The notes below the pieces were generated by a model. It saw only the letters and a list, made by a program, of their open reading frames with translations, did no database searches and had not been told where the DNA came from. The position numbers were made by a program, and so were the translations under genes. Below, piece after piece: positions 23,190 to 31,822 of a DNA stretch of 32,228 nt (the stretch's first letter is position 1; every line of letters starts with the position of its first letter). The stretch is from assembly GCA_903891415.1 (NCBI GenBank), contig CAITEH010000002.1, positions 1 to 32,228 of the forward strand. The letters run 5' to 3'. Source of the DNA: Candidatus Firestoneibacteriota bacterium. GTDB lineage: Bacteria > Oederibacteriota > D2-FULL-39-29.

Positions 23190-25559
23190 TCAGTTGAGCC
23201 TGTATTCGCTTCCGGCCTTGAGCCTTATTTTTAAGGCAGCACCTTCAAATACCGCTTTTTCCTCCAGCTGTTTCTGTCCCTCAACAATTTTTACCACAGG
23301 CGCTTTTGCCAGGAAACCCTTGACTACGGCCTCTGAATCCGTTTTTCCGGTATTAAGGATAATATAGGAATTTTCCCCGGTTTTTTCAAAATAAATATTT
23401 GCAGGCCCTGCGGTTTCCAGCATTTTCTCCCCCGCTTGAATAAGCGTTCCATTAGACATAGAAATGAAATTAAAGCCGCCTTTTGCATCGGCTGAAAACA
23501 CTCCGGCCTCGCAATCGGAAATAATATCATTGAAAGCATACTTTCCTTTTTTATAGGCCAGCATGAGCGTATCCACACGGCTGTCCCCGCCTTTCAGCTT
23601 TACGACCATTCCCGACGCCTCGTTTTTTGAAACCTCTTTGGCTCCCAGAGTCACTTTGGCCTGAGAAACTTCACTTATTGTTTTTACGGCGCCATGGGCC
23701 TCCCCGGCCACGGAAAAAACAGTAGCAGGCTGGTTTCTTCTTACAATAAGCAAAGGTTTTTCCGGGCCGTTCCCCGTAAAGATCTCGGTTCCCTGCTCGG
23801 GCAGGAAATTCAGGGTCAGAAGGCGGTTTTTGTCGCTTCCGGTCGACACGGTCAGCTCTTTATCGGCCTTACCGTTCTTTACATCATTAATTTCCAGATA
23901 AGGTTTTTGTTTTGTATCCATTTTTTTAAGGTCTGTCAGAGCAATATCTGCAACCTCAAACTTATTTTCAAAATGCAGGGCATAATCGAGAACGCTCTTT
24001 TCCTTTCCGTCTATCCAGAAAAAATCCGCGAAGTAGCCGGGGAGCAGCATTACCGTCCGGTTCGCCTCCACCTTGCCTCCATAGACATCCGGAGTAGCAG
24101 TGCCTTTGGCTACCTTAACTTTCTGACCGACATTAAAGATCGAAAGATCTGCCCGGGCATTTTCCACTTTCTTCTGGCCCCTTTCATCTATATTAACCGT
24201 GCTGTGCGCGATCGTCTGTATGGAAAAACTGTCATGCCGCGCGTCACTATACCCTATTGAAGTCGGTTCAATTATATAACTCGTATTATTCGCAAAATAG
24301 AGGATAGAAAGACAGTCTTTGTGGCTATGCCCGTGCCCGTTGGTCCCGCAGTCCAGCAGCAGGTACCTGCCGTCACCCCATTCCCCGTCTTTTAAAATTG
24401 CCAGATCCGTTCCGCCCAGGAACGCAGACTTAAGAGGCGGAAGTTTTGTTTCTAATTTCTGGTCATAGATCCTCGTGGGAAGCCAGCCCGACCAGAACAT
24501 TGCGGGGCCCGTCAGCATGGAACTTTTGGAATTATTCAGTATAAAAAGATGCATCGGGTCTTTATAATGCAAATAGGCGTAAGAATACAGCCACTGGGAA
24601 TCTGTTTCAAAAAGTTCTCCGCGGCCGGAATCATTCATCCCGGGGATATCGTAGTTGGGGTAAGCCCAGATAACAGGTGCGTCAAAAAGCCTTTTTACCT
24701 TATTATTATCATAGGAATAGAAATCAACTCCCCAGTGCCTGACAGCTTCCATAAAGTAGATCAAAGTTCTGGTTGCCGGCCAGTGATACCCTATTGTGCC
24801 CTCTACCCACAAACCGCCTTCGGTAATACCATTATCCAGAAACTCCTTAAAACCGGGGCTTCCGCTTTCTCCATTCAAAGAACGTTTAATCAAAACGTCG
24901 TCTTTTACGGTAAACCCGATTATTCCTGAAGCCGCCATCATGTACCCGCCCCAGTTAGTATCGGACGGCCAGCCTCTTATGAGTTTTGCTGCTTCCAGTA
25001 AAAGATCTTTTTCTATATGTTTCTGTTCGGCTTCCGTCAGAACTCCGGAATCCGCGACCATATCATAGGCGAAACAAACCCCTATGACCCAGGCGGACTC
25101 TTCGAGGATCTGTGAAAAAATCCCCATATTCATCTTCTTTTTCATGGGCAGGTAGAAAGAAACATACTTATCTGCGTAAGCCAGCAGCCCTTCTTTGACC
25201 TTTAAGGCGTATTCCTTTTTCCCGTCTATCCGGTAGGCAAACCCCAGTCTTACAAGGTTCGCCGTAAGGTCAAAATGCTGTCTTAAAGAAGGAGAGCCCG
25301 GAGCATAAGCATACCCTTTTACTTCTTTGACCGGGAGTGTAATGGGTTTATCCAGAGTACCTTTGCAGAGCCGCAGCAGCGCATCGTAATCCGCCCTGGC
25401 CGAGGCGGAACTTTTTATCATGGACCTGTAATCGTCAAATTCTTTTGTATCAAAAAAAAGATACGGATGCTTGCCGGGATCTTTCACCTCAAATCCCGCG
25501 GAAAAACTATTGCCGCAAATAAGCAGGATCAATACAAACAGCAGACTGCTTTTTTTCAC
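23190..25559 (-). CDS. secreted heparinase II/III-like polysaccharide lyase
   Basis: 789 residues with a signal peptide (cleavage near SFSA/GF, residue ~21). It has an N-terminal (alpha/alpha) toroid and a C-terminal beta-sandwich as in heparinase II/III-type lyases (PL12/15/17/21 and relatives). Motifs: HPYLFFDTKE at the start, NWGGY (202-206), W-V-E-G-T-I-G-Y-H-W (251-260, Tyr258) and G-H-G-H-S-H-K-D (408-415), which corresponds to the GHGHADxLS segment near the metal and catalytic site. Such enzymes cut uronic-acid-containing chains by beta-elimination. The glycan cannot be told from sequence; alginate, heparinoid, ulvan-like or other uronates are all possible. The start is GTG at 25559, supported by AAGGAGG 6 bases upstream. 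It lies 11 bases after the TIM-barrel gene. Confidence 0.82.
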   Translation of the reverse strand: MKKSSLLFVLILLICGNSFSAGFEVKDPGKHPYLFFDTKEFDDYRSMIKSSASARADYDALLRLCKGTLDKPITLPVKEVKGYAYAPGSPSLRQHFDLTANLVRLGFAYRIDGKKEYALKVKEGLLAYADKYVSFYLPMKKKMNMGIFSQILEESAWVIGVCFAYDMVADSGVLTEAEQKHIEKDLLLEAAKLIRGWPSDTNWGGYMMAASGIIGFTVKDDVLIKRSLNGESGSPGFKEFLDNGITEGGLWVEGTIGYHWPATRTLIYFMEAVRHWGVDFYSYDNNKVKRLFDAPVIWAYPNYDIPGMNDSGRGELFETDSQWLYSYAYLHYKDPMHLFILNNSKSSMLTGPAMFWSGWLPTRIYDQKLETKLPPLKSAFLGGTDLAILKDGEWGDGRYLLLDCGTNGHGHSHKDCLSILYFANNTSYIIEPTSIGYSDARHDSFSIQTIAHSTVNIDERGQKKVENARADLSIFNVGQKVKVAKGTATPDVYGGKVEANRTVMLLPGYFADFFWIDGKEKSVLDYALHFENKFEVADIALTDLKKMDTKQKPYLEINDVKNGKADKELTVSTGSDKNRLLTLNFLPEQGTEIFTGNGPEKPLLIVRRNQPATVFSVAGEAHGAVKTISEVSQAKVTLGAKEVSKNEASGMVVKLKGGDSRVDTLMLAYKKGKYAFNDIISDCEAGVFSADAKGGFNFISMSNGTLIQAGEKMLETAGPANIYFEKTGENSYIILNTGKTDSEAVVKGFLAKAPVVKIVEGQKQLEEKAVFEGAALKIRLKAGSEYRLN

Positions 25560-25570
25560 CTGGTGCCTCC

Positions 25571-26368
25571 TTAAAGTCCTATTATTTTTTTATACCTTAA
25601 ACGCATTTGCCTGAGTATTTCTTTTGGAGCCGCTCCCGCAAGCCCGCACTCGTACATAAAAACACCGTCATAACCGCTTTCCAGAAGAGCATTTTTAACT
25701 TTTTGCCAGTCAATTATACCCGTAAAGGGAAGCTGGTGCAAATCTTTTTTCCCGTCATTATCCTGGATATGCACCGTAAAGATCCTGCCTTTTAACTTTT
25801 GAATAGCCAGCGGAACGTCCTCGACAAGCGCCGTATGCCCCGTATCCACACAGGCTCCAACCTTACCGGGATCATGTTCTTTGATAACCTCCAGGAGCTC
25901 CGCGGCCGTTCCTGCCGTATAATGCCCCATTGTTTCAAGCGCGAGCTTCATTTTTCCGGTTCTTTTTACCAGCTTTTTCAGGCTGTCTTTAAGATTCTTC
26001 AGTTCCCGTTTCCGGTCCCCGGCCAGGCTATCTGAACCGGGATGCAGGACGATCTTATCAAAATCAAAATATTTGACCAGCCTGCAGGTTTCAACCGCCA
26101 GTTCTATTCCTTCCTCTCGGGTCGGACGGTCTTCCATAGCGAACGGGGTAAAGGGGGCATGCACGCTCCAGACCTTCAATTTGCTCTTTCTTAGGGCCCG
26201 GCCCACGCTCTCAAGATGCCTTATGTTGTGAATATCAAAATGCAGCGTCTGCAGGGCGGAAATTTCAATATATTCAACCCCGTTATCCCCCAGCATTTTG
26301 ATACTTTCCGGCGTAAGCAGGTTTCTATGCCCGGTAACAGAACTACAAGTCCCGTAGTTTTTGAACAC
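25571..26368 (-). CDS. sugar isomerase/epimerase-like TIM barrel protein
   Basis: 265 residues of the xylose-isomerase-like barrel family (PF01261). Metal ligands are Glu145 in ALETMG, Asp175 in CVDTGH, His200 in TVHIQD and Glu240 in MYECG, with further motifs S-V-H-A-P-F and I-V-L-H-P-G-S. Two GTG starts are possible (26374 and 26368). GGAG touches the first but lies 5 bases before the second, so 26368 is preferred. Cytoplasmic. The gene is tightly packed between an esterase (28-base gap) and the secreted lyase (11-base gap), suggesting that it processes a monosaccharide or keto-sugar released by the lyase. Substrate unknown. Confidence 0.83.
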   Translation of the reverse strand: MFKNYGTCSSVTGHRNLLTPESIKMLGDNGVEYIEISALQTLHFDIHNIRHLESVGRALRKSKLKVWSVHAPFTPFAMEDRPTREEGIELAVETCRLVKYFDFDKIVLHPGSDSLAGDRKRELKNLKDSLKKLVKRTGKMKLALETMGHYTAGTAAELLEVIKEHDPGKVGACVDTGHTALVEDVPLAIQKLKGRIFTVHIQDNDGKKDLHQLPFTGIIDWQKVKNALLESGYDGVFMYECGLAGAAPKEILRQMRLRYKKIIGL

Positions 26369-26396
26369 ACGCACTCCAAAAAATAATTATTACACT

Positions 26397-27305
26397 CTAT
26401 AAATGCCTGCGCAGATATTCAAATATCCGGGCGCGCATATCGGCATTCTCAAAATGCCCGGTTTCATAACGCACCAGCTGCCAGTTCCCGGGTTTTTTCA
26501 TTTTCGCATAAATTTTTTTTAAATTCTTATCTATCTTTATAAGGCCTTTTACGGGAGTCAAGCGGTCATAATTGCCCGCCAGGGCCAGGTGGGCCCTCGG
26601 CGCAATAAGGCCGTTGATCTTCGAGGTATCAAAATGTTTAAGCAGGCCCGGGACATAATAATAGATCCCGTGCTGGTCAAGATTTTGGGTTTCAAGAATA
26701 GCTTCAAAATCGGTCAAACAACAAATATCTACGCAAACTTTTATCCTGGTATCAAGCGCGGCCAGCCACCAGGCCATAGTTGACCCCATAGAGATGCCTA
26801 AGGTTGCAATTCTTCCGGCATCTATATCCCCTCTCGCAGAAAGATAATCTACGGCGCGTAAGCTGTCATAGACCATCATGCCCCACAATACCCGCCCCTT
26901 CCAGAGCATTTCCTTAAAAAGTTCAGATTCCGTGCGGCCTTTCCTTTCCCCAAAATTCCAGGTATCCATGCAAAAACCGGCATAGCCGTTTTCTGCCAGC
27001 ACTTCCGCGTAAGGAGGTTTTTGCACGGCCGGGCGCCCCAGGAGCAACTCATCCTTGCCAAGAGCATAATCACCCCCGTGCGCGTGATTATAGATAACCA
27101 GCGGCATTTTTCCCCCGGGGTTTTTTGGTTTGACAAAATAGGCCGGTACCTTTTCCAGGCCGTTTAGATCCAGGTATAACCTTTCAAGTATATACTTTCC
27201 CCTGTCTTCCTCTCCTATTTTTTCGACAGTTAACTTTCTATTCCTCGGAGGCAGGTCCCCCAGTAAAGAATATAATTTTTTCCGTTTTTGAGCCTGATCC
27301 GGCAT
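26397..27305 (-). CDS. cytoplasmic alpha/beta hydrolase (acetyl esterase/dienelactone hydrolase-like)
   Basis: 302 residues, no signal peptide. The core shows I-Y-N-H-A-H-G-G-D as oxyanion loop, the nucleophile elbow L-G-I-S-M-G-S (Ser near 174), acid Asp in GNYDRLTP and His in TGHFEN near the C-terminus. [10 protein letters not shown] is a strongly conserved-looking loop seen in bacterial acetyl-xylan-esterase-like hydrolases of the DLH/abhydrolase_7 type. It probably removes acyl groups from imported oligosaccharides, which is inference from context. AAAGGGG precedes the ATG. It is the first gene after the palindromic repeat copy 2 and heads a run with an isomerase, a lyase and a creatininase-family gene. 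Confidence 0.78.
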   Translation of the reverse strand: MPDQAQKRKKLYSLLGDLPPRNRKLTVEKIGEEDRGKYILERLYLDLNGLEKVPAYFVKPKNPGGKMPLVIYNHAHGGDYALGKDELLLGRPAVQKPPYAEVLAENGYAGFCMDTWNFGERKGRTESELFKEMLWKGRVLWGMMVYDSLRAVDYLSARGDIDAGRIATLGISMGSTMAWWLAALDTRIKVCVDICCLTDFEAILETQNLDQHGIYYYVPGLLKHFDTSKINGLIAPRAHLALAGNYDRLTPVKGLIKIDKNLKKIYAKMKKPGNWQLVRYETGHFENADMRARIFEYLRRHL

Positions 27306-27328
27306 ATTTTTACCCCTTTATTAATTAC

Positions 27329-27419
27329 GAACCTCTCCTGGCTAGCGACGCTGTCCAAAAAGCTATGTAGTTGCCCTCTCCAGGCCTAATTGCGCCTGAT
27401 GAATCAGGCAACTACATTA
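27329..27419. repeat. palindromic intergenic repeat, copy 2 (may also act as terminator)
   Basis: Arms TGTAGTTGCC (27366-27375) and GGCAACTACA (27407-27416), with an inner GCCTGAT-GA-ATCAGGC hairpin (27394-27409) that is nearly identical to copy 1; the second inner hairpin of copy 1 is degenerate here. On the minus strand the outer stem is followed by TAGC and five T, so it could end transcription from the isomerase gene upstream. The flank CTCTCCTGGCTAGC...GCTGTCCAAAAA parallels the copy 1 flank. Confidence 0.68.
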
Positions 27420-27447
27420 TTAGCACCGAGATTTCTCAGGCAGAACG

Positions 27448-28308
27448 TCACAGGCCTTTCAGGATGGACTGAACGTCATTAAAATCTCTCCTGAGTTTTT
27501 GTTCCGTGGTTATCCCCACAGGTTTCTGCACATACCCGCCTTCAAAATCTTCAAACGATACCGCGCCCTTGTAATCTATGGCTTTCAGCGCTTTAAAAAC
27601 CGCCGGCCAGTCAGCGATCCCGTCAGGAATACCGCAAAAAGTCCAGATCCATTTCCCCTGGGTAAAATAGCTGGCCTCGCCGCTTTTATTGATATCCCAT
27701 CTTAAATTCTTAACATGCACGTGCGCCACGTATTTATCCAGCAGATCAACGCCAAAAGCCTCCCAGCCTTCTACAATACCGTTGGCAGGGTCAAAAACAA
27801 CGCCTATATTTTCCGGGTCGAACCGGCTGACCATTCTGTACGCGGCCGAAGCCGAAGGAATAATGTTCTTCATATGGGTCTCAAAAACCGCTTTCACTTT
27901 ATATTTTTTTGCGAGTTTCTCGACCGTTTCAATTTCCTTCAAAGCTTTTTCCAGGAGGTCTTTATAGCGGGTTTTACCGTCGTAATTCAAAGCCCCGACC
28001 CTCGCCATGGGACAGCCAACTTCCGCAATAGCATCAAAATATCTTTCTATTTTCGCCGGATCGGAAGAAGGAATTCCTGAAGCCAAAGAACAGATCTTGA
28101 TACCATGGGCAGCGCAGAGCTTGTTAAGGCTTTTCAGTTCTTCCTTAAGATTTTCATCGCTTATATGCCAGGTTTTATTCTGGTCCCAGAGGGCTTTTTT
28201 ATAGCCGATAGCGGGCTCTATGCAATCATAGCCGATTTTTTCCATCAGCGGGACCAGCTCTTCAAGCCTGTAATCCGGCGCCATTACGGTCATTACGCTC
28301 ATCTTCAT
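27448..28308 (-). CDS. sugar isomerase/epimerase-like TIM barrel protein
   Basis: 286 residues from the ATG at 28308. The open frame continues to 28395, but that would overlap the CBM9-like gene, whereas AAAAAGGAG lies 9 bases before this ATG. The family is the xylose-isomerase-like TIM barrel (PF01261): Glu143 in VFETHM, Asp173 in VFDPAN, His198 in HVHVKN and Glu253 in SFEDFE. The C-terminal part, with GIPDGIADWPAVFKAL and Y-K-G-A-V-S-F-E, is typical of hexulose/hydroxypyruvate isomerase-like members. Cytoplasmic, metal-dependent. It lies 28 bases after the secreted CBM9-like gene and follows the ABC importer genes, consistent with conversion of an imported sugar. Confidence 0.83.
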   Translation of the reverse strand: MKMSVMTVMAPDYRLEELVPLMEKIGYDCIEPAIGYKKALWDQNKTWHISDENLKEELKSLNKLCAAHGIKICSLASGIPSSDPAKIERYFDAIAEVGCPMARVGALNYDGKTRYKDLLEKALKEIETVEKLAKKYKVKAVFETHMKNIIPSASAAYRMVSRFDPENIGVVFDPANGIVEGWEAFGVDLLDKYVAHVHVKNLRWDINKSGEASYFTQGKWIWTFCGIPDGIADWPAVFKALKAIDYKGAVSFEDFEGGYVQKPVGITTEQKLRRDFNDVQSILKGL

Positions 28309-28336
28309 GATCAAATTCTCCTTTTTTAGCTTATTT

Positions 28337-29302
28337 TCAATTATTATACTGGAAAGTTTCTTCAGCAAGAACTTTTCCGTCTGCCGCTCCGGCAACGCTT
28401 ATTGTAATAATATTTTTGCCTTTCTCTGCATCCTTTATCACGCCGGCAAGATCCAGGCTTTGTTCGCTTTTTGCTCCGGCAGTTAGCTTCAGTTCTTTGG
28501 CCGTTTCTTTTTTAGAACTTTCGTTAATATTAGTTATTTTCACAGTCAATTTCTCTTCTTTGCCCCCTGTGTTCCTTATCACGGCATTATTTAAAAATAT
28601 TTTTCTGCCGGAAAAAGATGCCTGCCCGAATTTCTCCGGCGCGTGAAAGCCCCCGAAGGTGCAGATCCAGCAGTCATTTTCCGGAACAGTTTTCCTTTCC
28701 CTGTTCAGGTTGAGGCCAATAACGTCCCCCGCTTTAGGGGTAATTCCGAGAGTTGACCAGGGAATAGCGATCTCAATAGTCCAGGCCTCCGCTGTCCTGC
28801 CGGTCTTAACTTCCCATTTGGCAACAAAATCTTCATCGGTCACGGCGTCCCCGAAGGAATCTTTTATTTTTCTGGAACTACCTTTGGAGCCCACGCAGTT
28901 TGCCATAAAGTGATAATAAGTAAGATGGTCATGCCTGGTATCAATGAATATTTCCACGCTGTCATCCATCCAGACAGAATCGCCCTCCGCCTCTTTACTG
29001 GCTGCGACAAGCTTGTCCAGTTTATCCTCTTTGCATTCAAAAGCTATGTATAGCTTGTTCTCATCCCTGCAGACATATGCTGTGGTCTGCTTTGAGGGCA
29101 GTCCGGTCCCGGTATATAAAGAAAAGTTATCCGCCTTATCGCTTATTTTCCAGCATTCATCGTTCAATATGCCGTCAAGCGCAGGAGCCTTACTCTGGAC
29201 GATCTCCAGGTTTCCGCCTGTCCTTATAAGGGTAACTTCCGCAAAAACATTCAAATTGCAGAATACAACCAGCAGCACTGCAACTATTTTTATCAGTTTC
29301 AT
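28337..29302 (-). CDS. secreted CBM9-like carbohydrate-binding protein
   Basis: 321 residues. Signal peptide with cleavage near NVFA/EV (residue ~22). Residues ~35-230 are a family 9 carbohydrate-binding module (PF06452-like): A-L-D-G-I-L-N-D-E-C-W-K at the start, L-Y-I-A-F-E-C-K-E, then D-D-S-V-E-I-F-I-D-T-R, and E-I-A-I-P-W-S-T-L-G near the end. All are hallmark segments of this beta-sandwich. The last ~85 residues form a small beta-rich domain. No catalytic domain is attached, so it is a stand-alone sugar-binding protein in the periplasm or on the surface. AAGGAGG is close to the ATG. Its position directly after the ABC importer genes suggests capture of the same glycan. Confidence 0.82.
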   Translation of the reverse strand: MKLIKIVAVLLVVFCNLNVFAEVTLIRTGGNLEIVQSKAPALDGILNDECWKISDKADNFSLYTGTGLPSKQTTAYVCRDENKLYIAFECKEDKLDKLVAASKEAEGDSVWMDDSVEIFIDTRHDHLTYYHFMANCVGSKGSSRKIKDSFGDAVTDEDFVAKWEVKTGRTAEAWTIEIAIPWSTLGITPKAGDVIGLNLNRERKTVPENDCWICTFGGFHAPEKFGQASFSGRKIFLNNAVIRNTGGKEEKLTVKITNINESSKKETAKELKLTAGAKSEQSLDLAGVIKDAEKGKNIITISVAGAADGKVLAEETFQYNN

Positions 29303-29387
29303 TTTGCCTCCTTGTTCACGAAAATAAGGTACTTTTTTTGTCTTGCACTGCCGAAAATATATGGCTTATCCTCCTTCTCAGAGAATT

Positions 29388-29793
29388 TTAATTTGTCTGT
29401 CCGGCTTTGAATTTTGATTCGCGAAGTATCTTCAACTGCTGGACCGTGAAACCTATCAGGATCGCTCCCATCATCCAGGCCACCGAGGTAGCATAGCCAA
29501 ATTTCAGATACACATACGCGTTATAAAATATCTCAAGCCCGATAACATGCGTGGCATTCAGAGGCCCGCCGCCTGTTGTTGCGAGGATCCTTTCCGTTGC
29601 CTGAAAGCTTCCGACAAAATTCCCGACCAGCATTATTACCAGAATGGGCCTCAGCACCGGAATGGTTACGTGCCTTATTTTCTGGAATATATTGGCGCCG
29701 TCCAGGTCCGCTGCCTCATACAATTCCTCCGGGATCATTTTCAGAGCCGCGAGATAAAAGATACTCCCCGCGCCGACCGCCGCCCAGACACCA
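29388..29793. repeat. direct repeat, proximal unit of a 2435-base spaced tandem duplication
   Basis: These 406 bases align without gaps to 31823-32228. Most differences are at third codon positions. The offset between the two stop codons is 2435 bases, about the length of one gene plus spacer. Confidence 0.8.
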
Positions 29794-31790
29794 ATAACAA
29801 TAACACAGATCATGGCCATTTTGGGATCCTGAAGCCAGAGCTGGGGCGGGATATGAAAAAGCCCTATTACCCGGTTGAATAAGCCGTCCGGAGAGGTGTC
29901 ATAGAATCTCTTCCAGAGCAGTAGCACCACCAGCGCGCTGGTCACAGCAGGCAGATAAAAACATACCCGGTAAATAACGGTTCCCCTTGGTATTTCATTC
30001 AAGAACAGGGCCAGTATTATCGGCGAGATATACCCCAAAAGCAGGGACAGGGCGGCGTAGACAAAGGTGTTCTTAAGGGCTATCCAAAAAGTATCATTGT
30101 ACAGCACGGTCACAAAATTATCTATGCCTATCCATTTGCTCACCCCTATTATCCTGTAATCCTGAAAGGCCATCATCAGTCCCGAAACTATGGGCAAATA
30201 ACTCCAGACCAGCATGGTAAGCAGTGCGGGCGCCATCAGCACCCAGCCCAGAAACGCCCTGCTCCGGTCTCCGGGTTTCATAGTTATGGCGGTATGCGCC
30301 GCCTCTTTTTTTAAAGTAGACATGGTGCCTTTAATATATCTGACAAAAAAGAAACCAAGAAGGACAGCAAGGAACGCCAGGACCAGAGCCACGACCTTTC
30401 TCCGGTGTTTCATGATATCTTCAGGAATATTTCCGATAAGAACTTCATTTGTTTTGGCAACAGCCGCGTCCAGTTCTTTCCGGTAATCCACTTCATCAAA
30501 CAGGATCACCTTGTCCAGCGGCGGGGCCATGAATTTATAAATATTCTGGCAATTTCTGCCGTAAGGTTCGGGATGAGCGCAGGCAAGCATCTCCTTATAC
30601 ATGGAGACCCATTCTTTGGGAACTTCATTGATATATTCTTCAAAACCGTATTTTTTCAGATATTCCGGATTTACATATTTTGTATAGCCCGCCTGGACCA
30701 GGCGGGTAACCTGGATCTTCTTCGCCTCATCGCCGACCATGTACTGTATATATTGCCAGGCTGCGTCCCGGACTCTTTTATCTTTGGCTGTAGCGCTTAT
30801 TAAATACGGACTGGCATTAAGCTCGCATCCTCCGAGCCCGGACGGGCCTTTAGGCAAGGGAGCTATGCCGACAATATTGGGATCTATATCCGTGGGAACA
30901 ATAGTCATGTCCCCGGGCCGGGTCATGCTGAAGACCATGGCTATTTTGCCGTCATCAAACTCGTCCCATAAAGTCCACAGAAATACTTTTGCAACCCCCT
31001 TGTATTCTTTGCCATTTTTTACGAACCTGCCTCTTAAAAGCTTGTGCGCAAACCTTAAGGCCTCAACAGCTTCCTTGCTGTTAAATACGGCTTTCCAATT
31101 ACCGTTTTCATCCTGCTTAACAATATCCCCGCCGGCCTGCCATAAAAAATTGGTCCAGTGCCAGGCGAAACTGCCTCCCTGTCCGTAAAAACCGAAACCA
31201 CTGACCCCTTTTTCTTTATCTGTAAGTTTTACGGCGTACTCATAGAACTCCTCCCAGGTTTTTGGCGGCCGGTCAGGATCCAGGCCGGCCTTTCTGAACA
31301 GGTCTTTTCTGTAAACCAGGGCATTAACACTGACGCTTGAAGGCATGCCCCAGGTATGCCCCTTTTGTTTTACTACCTGCCAGACCGTGGGAATGTACAT
31401 GCTTTCCACATCCGTGGTCTTTTTCCATGCGTCTAAATATTCATCAAGGGGATAGACAAAGCCCTGTTCTATAAAAGTGGTGACATTGCGGAAGGGGATC
31501 TGAATAACATCGGGGGCGGTCCCTCCGGCAATGGCCATTATAACAGAATCCATTCTTCCTGAATTCTCAAGCCTTACGCCCTGAAGTTCCCTTACCCTGA
31601 TGCCAGGATGTGTTTTAAGAAATTGCTCAAAGACTTCCCTGCCGATCCTTTCGGTCAGGGATCTTGCGTCTTTTCTCGGGATATTCTGTAAAACCAGTTC
31701 AACAGGAGTTTCTTTTTCCGCGTACAAAAAAGATACAAACCCGGTAAAAGCCAAAACTAGAATACAAAATATTATTGCATTTTTTTTCAT
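29388..31790 (-). CDS. ABC sugar transporter: solute-binding protein fused to MalF-type permease
   Basis: 800 residues from the ATG at 31790; a TTG at 31808 is in frame but lacks a Shine-Dalgarno, and the signal-like sequence begins at this ATG. Residues 1-24 are a signal segment, and ~25-450 form a family 1 extracellular sugar-binding protein (F-L-K-T-H-P-G-I-R-V, A-G-G-T-A-P-D-V-I, K-T-W-E-E-F). A membrane helix at ~465-485 (VVALVLAFLAVLLGFFFV) leads to a basic cytoplasmic linker, then ~515-795 is a CUT1-type permease with six helices and the EAA loop E-E-L-Y-E-A-A-D-L-D-G-A (~687-698), where the ATPase docks. The topology is consistent: binding domain outside, linker inside. Such proteins are normally separate. 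The gene follows an almost identical paralogue and precedes the CBM9-like gene. The ATPase and second permease are not in the window. Confidence 0.88.
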   Translation of the reverse strand: MKKNAIIFCILVLAFTGFVSFLYAEKETPVELVLQNIPRKDARSLTERIGREVFEQFLKTHPGIRVRELQGVRLENSGRMDSVIMAIAGGTAPDVIQIPFRNVTTFIEQGFVYPLDEYLDAWKKTTDVESMYIPTVWQVVKQKGHTWGMPSSVSVNALVYRKDLFRKAGLDPDRPPKTWEEFYEYAVKLTDKEKGVSGFGFYGQGGSFAWHWTNFLWQAGGDIVKQDENGNWKAVFNSKEAVEALRFAHKLLRGRFVKNGKEYKGVAKVFLWTLWDEFDDGKIAMVFSMTRPGDMTIVPTDIDPNIVGIAPLPKGPSGLGGCELNASPYLISATAKDKRVRDAAWQYIQYMVGDEAKKIQVTRLVQAGYTKYVNPEYLKKYGFEEYINEVPKEWVSMYKEMLACAHPEPYGRNCQNIYKFMAPPLDKVILFDEVDYRKELDAAVAKTNEVLIGNIPEDIMKHRRKVVALVLAFLAVLLGFFFVRYIKGTMSTLKKEAAHTAITMKPGDRSRAFLGWVLMAPALLTMLVWSYLPIVSGLMMAFQDYRIIGVSKWIGIDNFVTVLYNDTFWIALKNTFVYAALSLLLGYISPIILALFLNEIPRGTVIYRVCFYLPAVTSALVVLLLWKRFYDTSPDGLFNRVIGLFHIPPQLWLQDPKMAMICVIVIGVWAAVGAGSIFYLAALKMIPEELYEAADLDGANIFQKIRHVTIPVLRPILVIMLVGNFVGSFQATERILATTGGGPLNATHVIGLEIFYNAYVYLKFGYATSVAWMMGAILIGFTVQQLKILRESKFKAGQTN

Positions 31791-31822
31791 CTGGCATCCG
31801 GCAAACAATATTATCTAATACC

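Noticed and set aside
22237-27416. CRISPR repeats
   Set aside because: Only two copies about 5 kb apart with nested palindromes; there is no spacer array and no cas gene.
28309-28395. N-terminal extension of the TIM-barrel isomerase to 28395
   Set aside because: It overlaps the end of the CBM9-like gene, while a strong Shine-Dalgarno precedes the ATG at 28308.
29303-29387. Small gene or start upstream of the CBM9-like gene
   Set aside because: AAGGAGG at about 29371 is followed only by ATA in frame, not a usual start codon.
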